Shown here in pieces: positions 15,943 to 24,951 of a stretch of 64,000 bases of DNA. The notes beneath the pieces are model-generated. The model searched no databases. It was not told where the DNA came from and was given only the letters and a program-made list of their open reading frames with translations. The translations under genes and the position numbers were made by a program. Source of the stretch: Streptomyces sp. NBC_01750 (GTDB lineage Bacteria; Actinomycetota; Actinomycetes; Streptomycetales; Streptomycetaceae); contig NZ_CP109137.1 in NCBI RefSeq assembly GCF_035918095.1, positions 3,164,001 to 3,228,000 of the forward strand, in the 5' to 3' direction. Each line of letters opens with the position of its first letter. Position 1 is the first letter of the stretch.

Positions 15943-16950
15943 CTAGCCACCTGCCGAGGCGGCCCAGCCGGTCGGGCGTCCCAGCGGCCACGCGTACGGC
16001 CCTTCGGGGTCGTCCAGCCAGGCCCACTGGTGGTCCCCGCTGACCGTGACCCCGAACCGGTCCCGCTCCGGGCGCCGCTCGCGCTCCCACAGCGAGAGGG
16101 CCTCGTGCGGGTCGAGGCTGCCCGCGGTCAAGGTCAGCAGGAAGCGGAAGAGGTCGTTCTCGACCATGCGCCTCGGCAGCCCGCCGGTGTGCCCCTCCCG
16201 CGGCAGCGCGCCACCGCGTAGCGGCACGAAATACGCCGACGTGCGCAGAAAGCGGCCCTCCGCGCTTCTGCCGCGGCTGTCGACACGTACCCGCAGCGCG
16301 ATCAGCCCGGTGGAGAGCGGAGCCAGAATCCGCGCCCCCGGGCTGCACTGCGGCAGCCAGTCGAACGGCACCGACGGCAGTGTGCAGGTCGCGATGATGC
16401 GGTCGAAGGGGGCACGCCCCGGGCAGCCGCGCGCACCGTCGCCGGTGACGACGGTGGGATGGCGGCCCGCCGCCGCCAGATGCGACCGCGCCGATTCGGT
16501 GATCTCCGGGTCCAGCTCGACCGTGGTCACCAGGTCGTCGCCGAGCCGGTGCGACAGCAGCGCGGCGTTGTAGCCGGTGCCCGCGCCGATCTCGAGTACG
16601 GCGTTCCCGTCCTCGACATGGAGCTCCTCGAGCATCCGGGCCATCAGCGAGGGCTGGCTGCTGGAGGAGACCAACTCACCGTCGCGCACCCGGGTGGCGA
16701 GCGGCCCGTCCGTGTACGCACCTCGCAGCCAGCGCACCCGCCGCACAGGGTCCGGGTCCTCGCACCACAGGCGTTCGTACGCACCCGCCCGGATCCCGTA
16801 GTAGTACGGCACGAACAGATGCCGCGGCACCTCTTCGAACGCCGCCAGCCAGGCCGGGTCGGTCAGCCCGCCGGCCGCCACGATCTCCCGCACCAGCGAC
16901 CGCCGCGCCTCGGCGGCGGGCTCGGCGAACCGGTCCAGGTGCACAGTCAT
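15943..16950 (-). CDS. Protein-L-isoaspartate O-methyltransferase-like SAM methyltransferase
   Basis: 335 aa. The PIMT-type core has SSSSQPSLMARMLEEL (about 97-112) and the SAM site VLEIGAGTGYNAALLS (about 118-133), then an acidic VELDPEI. About 110 extra C-terminal residues (rich in Trp, ending WPLGRPTGWAASAGG) go beyond classical PIMT, as in the Streptomyces relatives used in peptide modification or repair. ATG 16950 has GGAGAG upstream. An open frame continues much further upstream but lacks a plausible start. It is divergent from the globin gene and convergent with the FHA gene (42-bp gap). Confidence 0.82.
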   Translation of the reverse strand: MTVHLDRFAEPAAEARRSLVREIVAAGGLTDPAWLAAFEEVPRHLFVPYYYGIRAGAYERLWCEDPDPVRRVRWLRGAYTDGPLATRVRDGELVSSSSQPSLMARMLEELHVEDGNAVLEIGAGTGYNAALLSHRLGDDLVTTVELDPEITESARSHLAAAGRHPTVVTGDGARGCPGRAPFDRIIATCTLPSVPFDWLPQCSPGARILAPLSTGLIALRVRVDSRGRSAEGRFLRTSAYFVPLRGGALPREGHTGGLPRRMVENDLFRFLLTLTAGSLDPHEALSLWERERRPERDRFGVTVSGDHQWAWLDDPEGPYAWPLGRPTGWAASAGG

Positions 16951-17062
16951 GCCTACACTCTCCTGCGCCGCCGCCCCGTAGGCGAGCACCCGGTCGGGGA
17001 TGGTCCCAGTGCTGGAGTCCTCGGCCGGTGCATCTGAGACGATGGAACGGGTGCTGCACTTC

Positions 17063-17079
17063 CCGGGGGCAACCCCCGG
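17063..17079. repeat. Short perfect hairpin in the methyltransferase/globin divergent region
   Basis: CCGGGGG-caa-CCCCCGG, seven-base arms with a three-base loop, followed by further C-rich tracts to about 17105. It lies 58 bp before the globin start and may affect its leader. It resembles the C/G palindromes found between Streptomyces genes. Confidence 0.5.
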
Positions 17080-17136
17080 ACCCCCGGCCGACACCCCCTC
17101 GGGGCTGACCAGAGACACATTGCGAGGCTTATTCAC

Positions 17137-17541
17137 GTGAACGAGATTCCGCGCGGCACCGTTCAGGAGCAGACCTTCTACGAGCAGGTCGGCGGCGAGG
17201 AGACGTTCCGGCGGCTCGTCCACCGCTTCTACCAGGGCGTTGCCGGGGACCCGGTGCTGCGGCCGATGTACCCGGAGGAGGATCTGGGTCCGGCCGAGGA
17301 GCGGCTCGTTCTCTTCCTGATCCAGTACTGGGGCGGTCCGCGCACCTACAGCGACCACCGCGGCCATCCCCGGCTGCGGATGCGGCACGCACCGTTCACC
17401 GTCGACCGGGCCGCGCACGACGCCTGGCTGAAGCACATGCGCACGGCCGTCGACGAGCTCGGACTCTCGCAGGAGCACGAGCAGCAGCTGTGGAAGTACC
17501 TCACCTATGCCGCGGCGACGATGGTGAACGCCGCAGACTGA
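17137..17541 (+). CDS. glbO: Group II truncated haemoglobin (trHbO-like)
   Basis: 134-aa globin. Tyr32 (HRFYQG, position B10), proximal His84 (LRMRHAPF, F8) and Trp97 (DAWLKHM, G8) are in place, as is the group II stretch FLIQYWGG. Known relatives bind O2 and handle nitric oxide or peroxide in actinobacteria. It begins with GTG 17137 in the divergent region next to the methyltransferase gene and stands alone. Downstream it converges on the 17715 gene across 173 bp that contain two copies of actgcacgccgcg. Confidence 0.9.
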   Translation: MNEIPRGTVQEQTFYEQVGGEETFRRLVHRFYQGVAGDPVLRPMYPEEDLGPAEERLVLFLIQYWGGPRTYSDHRGHPRLRMRHAPFTVDRAAHDAWLKHMRTAVDELGLSQEHEQQLWKYLTYAAATMVNAAD

Positions 17542-17714
17542 GCGCCGCGGGCTGCACCCTGTGGACTGCACGCCGCGCACTGCACGCCGCGGACCGCGTC
17601 CACGGCGGCCGGCCGGCCCGTCGTCCGGGCAGAGGAAGCGGCCGAGGACTCCGCCGGTCCGGCCTCGGCGGTGCGACTTCAAGCCCGTGCCGTGCGTGCC
17701 CGGTGGGGCGTGGG

Positions 17715-18389
17715 TCAACCGCGTCCGGTGGGGGTCATCGTCAGTCCGCCGAGACCCGACGTGCGTACGACGATCGAGCCGAAGGGCGTACGCAGTCTGA
17801 GCCAGGCGCCCGCGGACAGCAGCGCGACCGGGGCGCCGGGTCGCAGAAAACCGAGCGACTGGGCGGCGTGCACAGCGCGCAGCGGCAGCTTGCTGCCGGC
17901 GACGGTGCGCGACCAGATCTCGCGCCCTATCCGGTCACGCTCGGCCCGGGTGCGGCGCTCGGCGGGCAACTGCGCGTCGCGGGCGCGGAATTCGGCAACC
18001 GCGGCGGCGACCGCGCCCTGCATCGCGTTCGCCGGGGGGAGTCCGGAGATCTCGCGCCAGCCGCCGCGCGGCGGCAGCAGACCGGCCCATGGCGGACCGG
18101 TGACGGCGGCGGGCACGGTGAACTCCGCGCCGCCCTCGGCTCCGATGCACTCCAGCAGTTCGCCCGCGGAGACGGTGACATCCAGCTCGACGGGGTCGCA
18201 GAGCCGTGCCGTGCGGATCGCGAGCACCTCGAAGGACGGTGGACGCCCGAAAACGGCAAGCGCGCCGGCCCCGGCCTGAAGCCTGACCGCGGCGGCGCGG
18301 TCGTAGTGGATCAGCCGGGCGAGGAAGGCGGCGAGATCCTCCGCCTCCCTCGCATCGGCGAAGTGCAGACTCTGCACGGGCACGGTCAT
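17715..18389 (-). CDS. Conserved hypothetical protein coupled to a thioesterase
   Basis: 224 aa with no membrane segment or signal. I do not recognise the family. An early region resembling a hypothetical metal-free alpha/beta domain (SLHFADAREAEDLAAFLARL) is followed by an Ala/Arg-rich middle and a beta-rich end (LRLRTPFGSIVVRTSG). The start ATG 18389 overlaps the stop of the thioesterase gene by 4 bp (ATGA), so the two are translationally coupled and follow ettA in one operon. Streptomyces genomes keep this trio together. No specific role can be inferred. Confidence 0.78.
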   Translation of the reverse strand: MTVPVQSLHFADAREAEDLAAFLARLIHYDRAAAVRLQAGAGALAVFGRPPSFEVLAIRTARLCDPVELDVTVSAGELLECIGAEGGAEFTVPAAVTGPPWAGLLPPRGGWREISGLPPANAMQGAVAAAVAEFRARDAQLPAERRTRAERDRIGREIWSRTVAGSKLPLRAVHAAQSLGFLRPGAPVALLSAGAWLRLRTPFGSIVVRTSGLGGLTMTPTGRG

Positions 18390-18829
18390 GCTGCGAGAGC
18401 ACCCTCGCCTGCGTCGTCGAGGTACTTCTGGAGGAAGGACTTCTCCTCCGCGCTGATCCGGCGCGGGCGCTCGGCGCTGAGGTCGTAGGGCACGACGATG
18501 GTCGAGGCCCGCACATAGACCTGCGAGGAGGGGCCCTCGGCGTCCTTGACCTCGTATGTGATGGTCAGCGACGCGGCGCTGATCTTCGTCACCCACAGCT
18601 CGACGACCACCGGCTCGTGCCGGTGGACCAGCGGCCGCTTGTAGTCGATCTCGTGCCGGGCCACGACGGACCCGCCGGAGAACGACGGGGAACCGTCCCC
18701 CGGCGCCAGCCGGAACATGAAGTCGATCCGCGCCTCTTCCAGATACCGCAGGAAGACGGCGTTGTTGACATGCCCGAAGGCGTCCATGTCCGACCAGCGA
18801 AGGGGACAGCGGTAGATGTACCGGGCCAT
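18386..18829 (-). CDS. Hot-dog-fold acyl-CoA thioesterase (YbgC/4HBT-like)
   Basis: 147 aa. The 4HBT signature is near the N-terminus (RWSDMDAFGHVNNAVF, residues 11-26), with Asp14 and Asp16 as candidates for the catalytic acid and His20-Val-Asn-Asn typical of the family. It hydrolyses acyl-CoA thioesters in relatives, but the chain length is unknown. It starts 7 bp after ettA and overlaps the next gene by 4 bp. Confidence 0.88.
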   Translation of the reverse strand: MARYIYRCPLRWSDMDAFGHVNNAVFLRYLEEARIDFMFRLAPGDGSPSFSGGSVVARHEIDYKRPLVHRHEPVVVELWVTKISAASLTITYEVKDAEGPSSQVYVRASTIVVPYDLSAERPRRISAEEKSFLQKYLDDAGEGALAA

Positions 18830-18836
18830 GAGCGAC

Positions 18837-20501
18837 TCAGCCCCGGGTCAGCTTCTTGTAGGTGGCACGGTGCGGACGGGCCGCGTCCGCACCGAGGCGC
18901 TCGACCTTGTTCTTCTCGTACGACTCGAAGTTGCCCTCGAACCAGAACCACTTGGACTCGCCCTCGTACGCCAGGATGTGCGTGGCAACGCGGTCGAGGA
19001 ACCAACGGTCGTGGGAGACGACCACGGCCGCACCGGGGAACTCGAGCAGGGCGTTCTCCAGGGAGGAGAGCGTCTCGACGTCGAGGTCGTTGGTCGGCTC
19101 GTCGAGGAGCAGCAGGTTGCCGCCCTGCTTCAGGGTCAGCGCCAGGTTGAGGCGGTTGCGCTCACCGCCGGAGAGGACGCCGGCCGCCTTCTGCTGGTCC
19201 GGGCCCTTGAAGCCGAACGCCGAGACGTAAGCACGCGACGGCATCTCGACCTGGCCGACGTTGATGTAGTCGAGCTCGTCCGAGACAACGGCCCACAGGG
19301 ACTTCTTGGGGTCGATGTTGGCGCGGCTCTGGTCGACGTAGGAGATCTTGACGGTCTCGCCGACCTTGATCTCGCCGGAGTCGGGGGCCTCGAGGCCCTG
19401 AATCATCTTGAACAGCGTGGTCTTGCCGGCGCCGTTCGGGCCGATGACACCGACGATGCCGTTACGCGGCAGCGTGAAGCTGAGGTCGTCGATGAGGACC
19501 TTGTCGCCGAAGGCCTTGGAGAGCTTGTTGACCTCGACGACGACGGAGCCCAGACGCGGGCCGGGCGGGATCTGGATCTCCTCGAAGTCCAGCTTCCGCA
19601 TCTTGTCGGCCTCGGCGGCCATCTCCTCGTAACGGGCGAGACGGGCCTTCGATTTGGCCTGCCGCCCCTTCGCGTTGGAGCGGACCCACTCGAGCTCTTC
19701 CTTGAGGCGCTTGGCGCGCTTGGCGTCCTTCTGGCCCTCGACCTTGAGGCGGGACTGCTTGCTCTCGAGGTAGGTGGAGTAGTTGCCCTCGTAGCCGATG
19801 GCGCGGCCGCGGTCGAGCTCCAGGATCCAGCCCGCGACATTGTCGAGGAAGTACCGGTCGTGGGTGACGGCGACGACGGTGCCGGCGTACTTGGCGAGGT
19901 GCTGCTCCAGCCACTGCACGGACTCGGCGTCCAGGTGGTTGGTGGGCTCGTCGAGGAGCAGCAGGTCGGGGGCTTCGAGCAGCAGCTTGCACAGGGCCAC
20001 GCGGCGCTTCTCACCACCGGAGAGGTTGGTGACCGCCCAGTCGCCGGGCGGGCAGCCCAGCGCGTCCATGGCCTGCTCGAGCTGGGCGTCGAGGTCCCAG
20101 GCGTTGGCGTGGTCCAGGTCCTCCTGGAGCTTGCCCATCTCCTCCATCAGCGCGTCGGAGTAGTCGGTCGCCATCAGCTCGGCGACCTCGTTGAAGCGCC
20201 TGAGCTTGCCCATGATCTCGGCGGCGCCGTCCTGGACGTTCTCCAGCACGGTCTTGGACTCGTCGAGCGGGGGCTCCTGGAGGAGCATGCCGACCGTGTA
20301 GCCGGGCGACAGGAACGCGTCACCGTTGGACGGCTGCTCAAGGCCGGCCATGATCTTCAGCACGGTGGACTTACCGGCGCCGTTGGGGCCGACCACACCG
20401 ATCTTCGCACCGGGCAGGAAGCTCAGCGTCACGTCATCGAGGATGACCTTGTCGCCGTGCGCCTTGCGCGTCTTGCGCATCGTGTAGATGTACTCAGCCA
20501 A
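18837..20501 (-). CDS. ettA: Energy-dependent translational throttle protein EttA (ABC-F ATPase)
   Basis: 554 aa with two ABC domains and no membrane segments, typical ABC-F. Walker A motifs are at residues 38-45 (GPNGAGKS) and again near 350 (GPNGAGKT). The signatures are NLSGGEKRR and VLSGGERNR, and both LLLDEPTN boxes are present. The interdomain linker contains the EttA-type KARLARYEEMAAEADK stretch. EttA binds the ribosomal E site and gates translation elongation according to the ADP/ATP ratio. It is first in an operon with a thioesterase and a hypothetical protein. Confidence 0.95.
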   Translation of the reverse strand: MAEYIYTMRKTRKAHGDKVILDDVTLSFLPGAKIGVVGPNGAGKSTVLKIMAGLEQPSNGDAFLSPGYTVGMLLQEPPLDESKTVLENVQDGAAEIMGKLRRFNEVAELMATDYSDALMEEMGKLQEDLDHANAWDLDAQLEQAMDALGCPPGDWAVTNLSGGEKRRVALCKLLLEAPDLLLLDEPTNHLDAESVQWLEQHLAKYAGTVVAVTHDRYFLDNVAGWILELDRGRAIGYEGNYSTYLESKQSRLKVEGQKDAKRAKRLKEELEWVRSNAKGRQAKSKARLARYEEMAAEADKMRKLDFEEIQIPPGPRLGSVVVEVNKLSKAFGDKVLIDDLSFTLPRNGIVGVIGPNGAGKTTLFKMIQGLEAPDSGEIKVGETVKISYVDQSRANIDPKKSLWAVVSDELDYINVGQVEMPSRAYVSAFGFKGPDQQKAAGVLSGGERNRLNLALTLKQGGNLLLLDEPTNDLDVETLSSLENALLEFPGAAVVVSHDRWFLDRVATHILAYEGESKWFWFEGNFESYEKNKVERLGADAARPHRATYKKLTRG

Positions 20502-20929
20502 GAGAAACCGTCCGGCAAGAAGTGGGTGGGCAGATACACCCCATCTTGCCGTAGGTCCAGCCCGTGATGGAAATGAGTACGGTCAGCGGCTCTGATCCGG
20601 GCCGCATACGACGCGCGCACGCGCCGGTCCGGTCGCCACCGGTCGTCGCCGGTCACCCTTGGCGGCCCGCGGACGGTCCCGCGGGCGAACACGTTCCGGC
20701 TGGCCAACGCGCCGACGGGAAGGTCATCGGGCAACGGAGACGCCGACCCGCCCCCACCACCCCCTCTGCGTACGTGAGCCCCCTCACATTGCCGGGCGAG
20801 ATCCCTGCCGGGCGACAGCCCACCCCGCGCAAATCGAATACGAGTGCGAGAAATCGTCCCTCGTGAAGCGCCCACGCAGGCTGCCGCACGACCGAAGCAG
20901 TCGTGGCCGACGGTCGACGATCGACCAAC
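20502..20929. other. Gene-free stretch upstream of ettA
   Basis: About 430 bp between the ettA start and a hairpin that ends the next minus-strand unit. Open frames here lack ribosome sites and Streptomyces codon bias in any frame. It presumably holds the ettA promoter on the minus strand, but I see no convincing -35/-10 pair. Confidence 0.6.
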
Positions 20930-20959
20930 GGCCCCGGTACGGGCGGGCATACCGGGGCC
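20930..20959 (-). terminator. Hairpin after the surface-protein gene
   Basis: Ten-base perfect arms (20930-20939 and 20950-20959) with a ten-base loop, 36 bp past the stop of the surface-protein gene. There is no U-run, which is common for Streptomyces terminators. A separate 14-bp palindrome gcgcgtatacgcgc (20982-20995) touches the stop codon. Confidence 0.65.
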
Positions 20960-20995
20960 GTCATCAACGCAGCGTCACGTTGCGCGTATACGCGC

Positions 20996-22417
20996 TTACT
21001 CCTCTGTGGCCGTCGACTTCTTCTTGCGGAGGAAGAAGACCGCGCCGCCGCCGATGACGACCAGCGCGATGGCGATGCCCGCGATCATCGGAGTGGCGCT
21101 GGAGCTGCCGGTCTCGGCGAGGTCGCCCTCGAGGCCGGCGGAGGTGCCGCCTGCCGAGGCCGGGCTGGGCTGGGACAAGGGGGTGTCCGTCTCCGGGCCC
21201 GAGGTGCCGGTGGTCTTGCAGTCCAGTACGCCCTTGAAGGTCTTCTCGAAGCCGTCGGGCCCGGTGATGGTGAAGTCGTACGCCTGGTCCTCGGCGACCG
21301 GAATGGTGACGGTCCTGGACGCGCGGGCCGGGATTGAGTGCTTGAAGCCCATCAGCTCGAAGGTGAACGGAGCGTCGCCCTTGTTGGTGGCGGTGATGTC
21401 GACGCCGCCCTTGACGCAGTTCTTCTTCGCGGAGAGCGCCGGTATCGCGCCCGCCTTCGCCCAGGTGGCGGTGGCGTCCGCGGAGACCGTCGTCTCGCTG
21501 GAGCCGGCCAGGATCTGGGTCTGGCTCTTGGTCGCTCCGGCGAACGCCCGGCCCACCGGCACGGAGGTAGTCGCCTGCGCGGTCAGCGTCGCCGAACCGT
21601 CAATGGCGCCGGCCGGGATGTCGAAGTACAGCTGGGCGCCGTTGACGGCGGAAGTGACGGGCTTGCCGGTCGCGTCGGTGACCTTGATGCCGCTGGCGGC
21701 GGCGTCGGCCGGCGGGTTCACGGTGACCCGGTCGGCGTCGGTGCGGACCGTGACGGGGCCGAGCCGGCCGCCGGCCGGGCCGGAGACCGCGTTCGGCTCC
21801 AGGCTGAACGAGGCCTTGGGCTCCGCGACGTCCTTGGCCGCCTTCTCGAGCCAGTCAGCGAGCTTCTCCGCCTGTGGGTCCAGGGCGTCGACGTCCGCCT
21901 CGTCCGAGTAGCGCCAGATGGCGACCTGAGTGCCTGCCGCAGCGGTCCTCTCGGAGAGCGGCCCGGTGCCCGCTTCCTTGGCCAGCGCCGCCAGGTCGTC
22001 GATCTGCGGGTAGGAGTGCTGCAGGATCCAGCGGATCCTGCCCGCGTTCTTGTTGGTGCCGAGCGACGTCTGGTTCCACGGCGTCTCCAGGTACTTCGCC
22101 TGCTCCTGGGTCGGGTTGTGGATGTCGATGCAGTACGTCTTCAGCCGGCCGCCGCCGTCGACGGTCATCTCGAACACCCCGGCGGGGATCTCGTGATTCC
22201 TGCCGTTCGTGTGGAGCACGGCCCGGTCGAAGGTCTTCAGCCCGTCAAGAGTGGCGACCGCGCCCCCCTGGTGCTGGCCGCCGTCGTCGTCGACGGCGGC
22301 CGCACCCGCGCCGGCCATGGAGCCCGTCGCGATGAGGCCCGACACCACAGCCGCGACAGTAAGACGACGAGCAGCGCCCCGCCTGCGTACAGACGACGCA
22401 GAGAACACAGCAAACAC
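20996..22417 (-). CDS. Thioester-domain (TQXA) cell-surface protein with LAETG sortase signal
   Basis: 473 aa. An Arg-rich signal peptide (about 1-41) is followed by a thioester domain: Cys96 (KTYCIDIHNPT) and Gln164 in a TQVA motif are the pair that forms an internal Cys-Gln thioester able to bond covalently to host or surface amines. Two beta-rich segments follow. The C-terminus has LAETG (433-437), a hydrophobic helix and RKKK, the class E sortase signal used in Streptomyces. GTG 22417 is six bases after GGAGGGG. It is probably exported by Sec and linked to peptidoglycan on aerial or vegetative hyphae. The 256 bp upstream contain a 15-bp palindrome. Confidence 0.9.
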   Translation of the reverse strand: MFAVFSASSVRRRGAARRLTVAAVVSGLIATGSMAGAGAAAVDDDGGQHQGGAVATLDGLKTFDRAVLHTNGRNHEIPAGVFEMTVDGGGRLKTYCIDIHNPTQEQAKYLETPWNQTSLGTNKNAGRIRWILQHSYPQIDDLAALAKEAGTGPLSERTAAAGTQVAIWRYSDEADVDALDPQAEKLADWLEKAAKDVAEPKASFSLEPNAVSGPAGGRLGPVTVRTDADRVTVNPPADAAASGIKVTDATGKPVTSAVNGAQLYFDIPAGAIDGSATLTAQATTSVPVGRAFAGATKSQTQILAGSSETTVSADATATWAKAGAIPALSAKKNCVKGGVDITATNKGDAPFTFELMGFKHSIPARASRTVTIPVAEDQAYDFTITGPDGFEKTFKGVLDCKTTGTSGPETDTPLSQPSPASAGGTSAGLEGDLAETGSSSATPMIAGIAIALVVIGGGAVFFLRKKKSTATEE

Positions 22418-22558
22418 AGAATTCCCCTCCGGACGAGGACCTATTCGCGTGTGACGCGTGGGGGGAGTGCCTCGCCTGCAGACTCAAGTGCCCCGTGAGT
22501 ATGCGGAAATCCTAGAGAGGAGGCACACCCCAGTCCCCAGTCATACCGTCAGACAACC

Positions 22559-22573
22559 ATTCCGACTCGGAAT
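22559..22573. promoter_or_regulatory. 15-bp palindrome ATTCCGA-c-TCGGAAT, candidate operator
   Basis: Perfect seven-base arms around a single C, in the 256-bp gap upstream of the surface-protein gene and about 140 bp before its start. Such symmetry suits a dimeric regulator. I know of no Streptomyces regulator with this exact site. No convincing -10/-35 overlaps it by eye. Confidence 0.45.
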
Positions 22574-22673
22574 CGTTATCGCCGCCCGCCCTCTGTCACC
22601 CGCCGCCCGCCACCGAGCCGCACGTCATCGCCGTTCCACCGTTTCTCGATCGACAAATCTTCACAACTCCAGG

Positions 22674-23084
22674 TCAGGACACGGATGCCGGCACTCCCTG
22701 CGGACGTTCCGTCAGATTCGGTTCCGCCTTCACCACTCGGCGGAACGCAGACGTTCCCCGCGTCAGGTCGTGTCCCACCGCCACCGCCTCGATGTCCACG
22801 AACGTCCTCCGCTTCCCGTCCCGCTCCTCCTCGCGCACCCTCAACCGCCCATGGACCAGCAGAGGTTCACCGACGGACACGGAGCCGGCGAGATTCGCGG
22901 CGAGCGTCCGCCAGGCGAAGACCGTGTAGAAGCTGGTGTGTCCGTCCGACCAGCTCCCACTCTGCCGCTCGTACCGTCTCGGCGTCACCGCGAAGCGGAA
23001 TCGCGCCACCCCTCCCGACGCCGATTCCCGGTACTCCACATTCGTGGCGACATTGCCCACCACCGTCACCATCGTGTCGTTCAT
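22674..23084 (-). CDS. ssbB: Single-stranded DNA-binding protein SsbB
   Basis: 136 aa, an OB-fold SSB (TMVTVVGNVATNVEY, FYTVFAWRTLAANLA, FVDIEAVAVGHDL). It lacks the long Gly-rich linker and acidic DDDIPF tail of SsbA, which identifies the second, sporulation-linked SSB of Streptomyces. In S. coelicolor SsbB is needed for chromosome segregation in spores. ATG 23084 is spaced about nine bases from GGGGAGG and is preferred to GTG 23093. It follows dynB by 97 bp on the same strand, so division and segregation genes are clustered. Confidence 0.85.
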   Translation of the reverse strand: MNDTMVTVVGNVATNVEYRESASGGVARFRFAVTPRRYERQSGSWSDGHTSFYTVFAWRTLAANLAGSVSVGEPLLVHGRLRVREEERDGKRRTFVDIEAVAVGHDLTRGTSAFRRVVKAEPNLTERPQGVPASVS

Positions 23085-23181
23085 CGCGGCCACCCTCCCC
23101 GTCCGGTTGTTGCCCTGACCGGTCGTCTCCGACCGGTCTCCATGCTGGACCGGACGGGAGGATCCCGCCGACGCCTGTGGA

Positions 23182-24951
23182 CTACCGCACCACTGTGGAC
23201 AACTTCGTCACCCCCGCAGTCGGCCTCCCGGGCCCCGAGACGGTCGAGTAACGCTCGCGTACCTCCTGGTACCGCATGAGCTCCGTCACGACCGGATCGA
23301 GCACCTTCGCCCGCCCGCACGCCGCGGCCGCCTCCTGCAGCCGTCGCTGTGCGTCCTGCCCGTACCGGCGCGCCGGCCCCCTGGCCGCCGCCGCGCACGC
23401 CCACTCCACCAGCGGCCCGCCCACGATCCCCGCGAGCATCACCAGCGCCGGCGGCACAAGGCCCGGCTCCAGTACACCGATGATCTGGCCCACCAGCCAC
23501 AGGCCTCCGTAGACTTGGAGCAGCGTCATCGCCACCTGCGCCAGCACCCCGGCCGGCCACCACGCGGCACGCGGCGGCCGGCCGCTCGTCGCCCCCGCCT
23601 CGCGCAGCGCCAGTTCGTCCAGCGCCTCGGGCAGCCCTTCGGCACCGCGAAGCGCGGCCTCGCGCACGGCCTGCCCCCACGGCCCCGGCAGCCCGTGTGA
23701 CGCCTCGTCCGCGACCGCACGCACCGCCTGCTCGACCCGCTGCCGTGCCGTGAGCTCGTCCTCCACAGGGGCCGCAGGCCTCAACCCGCTCCCGCGCATA
23801 CGCGTGCGCTCGTACCAGCGCCACAGCCGCAGCCACGGCGTCCCACAAGCCCGGCTCGCATTCCTGAGCCACTCGCGCTCCGCGGTCTCGCCCGCCGCCT
23901 TCGCGCCCACCGCCTCCGCCAGCCGTGCGGCGAAGTCCTCGCGCGAGCGCTCACCCAGACCGGTACGCCCTTCGGCGACGTACACCGTGAGCAGCTTCGC
24001 GGCGGCCGCGTCCACGTCGGCGGACAGCCGGCGCGCCGCGGCGTTCTTCTCCTGAACGAACTTCCCGAGCAGCTCGCGCAGTTCACCGACACCGCTGCCG
24101 GTGAGCGCCGAGAGCGGGAGCACCGTGGCGCCGGGCTCGCCGTGTTCACCGAGCGCGATGCCGTCCTCGTCGAGGAGCCGGCGCAGATCGTCGAGCACCT
24201 GGTCGGCAGCATCGCACGAGAGCCGGTCCACCTGGTTGAGCACCACGAAGGTGATCTCCGCGTGCCCTGCGAGCGGCCGCAGATACCGCTCGTGCAGCGC
24301 GGCGTCCGCGTACTTCTCCGGGTCGACGACCCAGATCACCGCGTCCACCAGTGCCAGCACCCGGTCCACCTGCTCCCGGTGTCTGACCATGGCCGAGTCG
24401 TGATCGGGCAGATCGACGAGGACGAGCCCGGACAGCTCCTCGTCGCCGCCGGCGAGCGGTCTGCGCCGCAGCCGCGGTGGGATGGCGAGCCGGTCGAGGA
24501 GACCGGCCGAACCCTCCGACCAGGTGCAGGCGATGGGCGCGGACGTGGTGGGTCTGCGCAGCCCGGTCTCCGAGATCGGTACCTCGGCGAGCGCGTTGAA
24601 CAACGTCGATTTCCCGCTCCCCGTAGCGCCCGCGATGGCGACGACCGTGTGCCGCGACGAGAGCCGCTGCCGGGCGGCCGCCTCGTCCAGTACCCGCCCC
24701 GCCTCCGCGAGGGTCCTGCCGTCCAGCCGGGTACGCGACAGCCCGATCAGCTCGCGCAGCGCGTCCAGCCTGACCCTCAGCGGCCCGATATAGGGACCGC
24801 CGATCGGCACATGCACCTCGCCCAGGAGGTCCTCCTCCGCTTCCGTCCCGGGGTCCTCCTCCCGGCCGCCGGCCCGCCGGGCGATCAGCCCGTCATCCCA
24901 GCGGCCGGCGGCCTCGTTCTCGTCGTCAGTGATGGCGGTCACCGCGGTCAC
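23182..24951 (-). CDS. dynB: Dynamin-like GTPase with two membrane helices (DynB)
   Basis: 589 aa. G1 loop GATGSGKS (108-115), G3 VDLPDHDS (about 176) and G4 NQVD (about 239). Long helical stalk segments follow, then two hydrophobic helices (about 463-520, [15 protein letters not shown] and [15 protein letters not shown]) and a charged tail. The GTG 24951 start overlaps the dynA stop by 4 bp (GTGA). In S. venezuelae DynA and DynB form a membrane-bound pair that stabilises FtsZ rings during sporulation septation, with DynB carrying the membrane helices. That matches this arrangement. Confidence 0.85.
   Translation of the reverse strand: MTAVTAITDDENEAAGRWDDGLIARRAGGREEDPGTEAEEDLLGEVHVPIGGPYIGPLRVRLDALRELIGLSRTRLDGRTLAEAGRVLDEAAARQRLSSRHTVVAIAGATGSGKSTLFNALAEVPISETGLRRPTTSAPIACTWSEGSAGLLDRLAIPPRLRRRPLAGGDEELSGLVLVDLPDHDSAMVRHREQVDRVLALVDAVIWVVDPEKYADAALHERYLRPLAGHAEITFVVLNQVDRLSCDAADQVLDDLRRLLDEDGIALGEHGEPGATVLPLSALTGSGVGELRELLGKFVQEKNAAARRLSADVDAAAAKLLTVYVAEGRTGLGERSREDFAARLAEAVGAKAAGETAEREWLRNASRACGTPWLRLWRWYERTRMRGSGLRPAAPVEDELTARQRVEQAVRAVADEASHGLPGPWGQAVREAALRGAEGLPEALDELALREAGATSGRPPRAAWWPAGVLAQVAMTLLQVYGGLWLVGQIIGVLEPGLVPPALVMLAGIVGGPLVEWACAAAARGPARRYGQDAQRRLQEAAAACGRAKVLDPVVTELMRYQEVRERYSTVSGPGRPTAGVTKLSTVVR

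Noticed and set aside
16951..17718. N-terminal extension of the methyltransferase through the globin gene region
   Set aside because: The open frame continues, but it is antisense to a clear globin. ATG 16950 has a good ribosome site and matches the family start.
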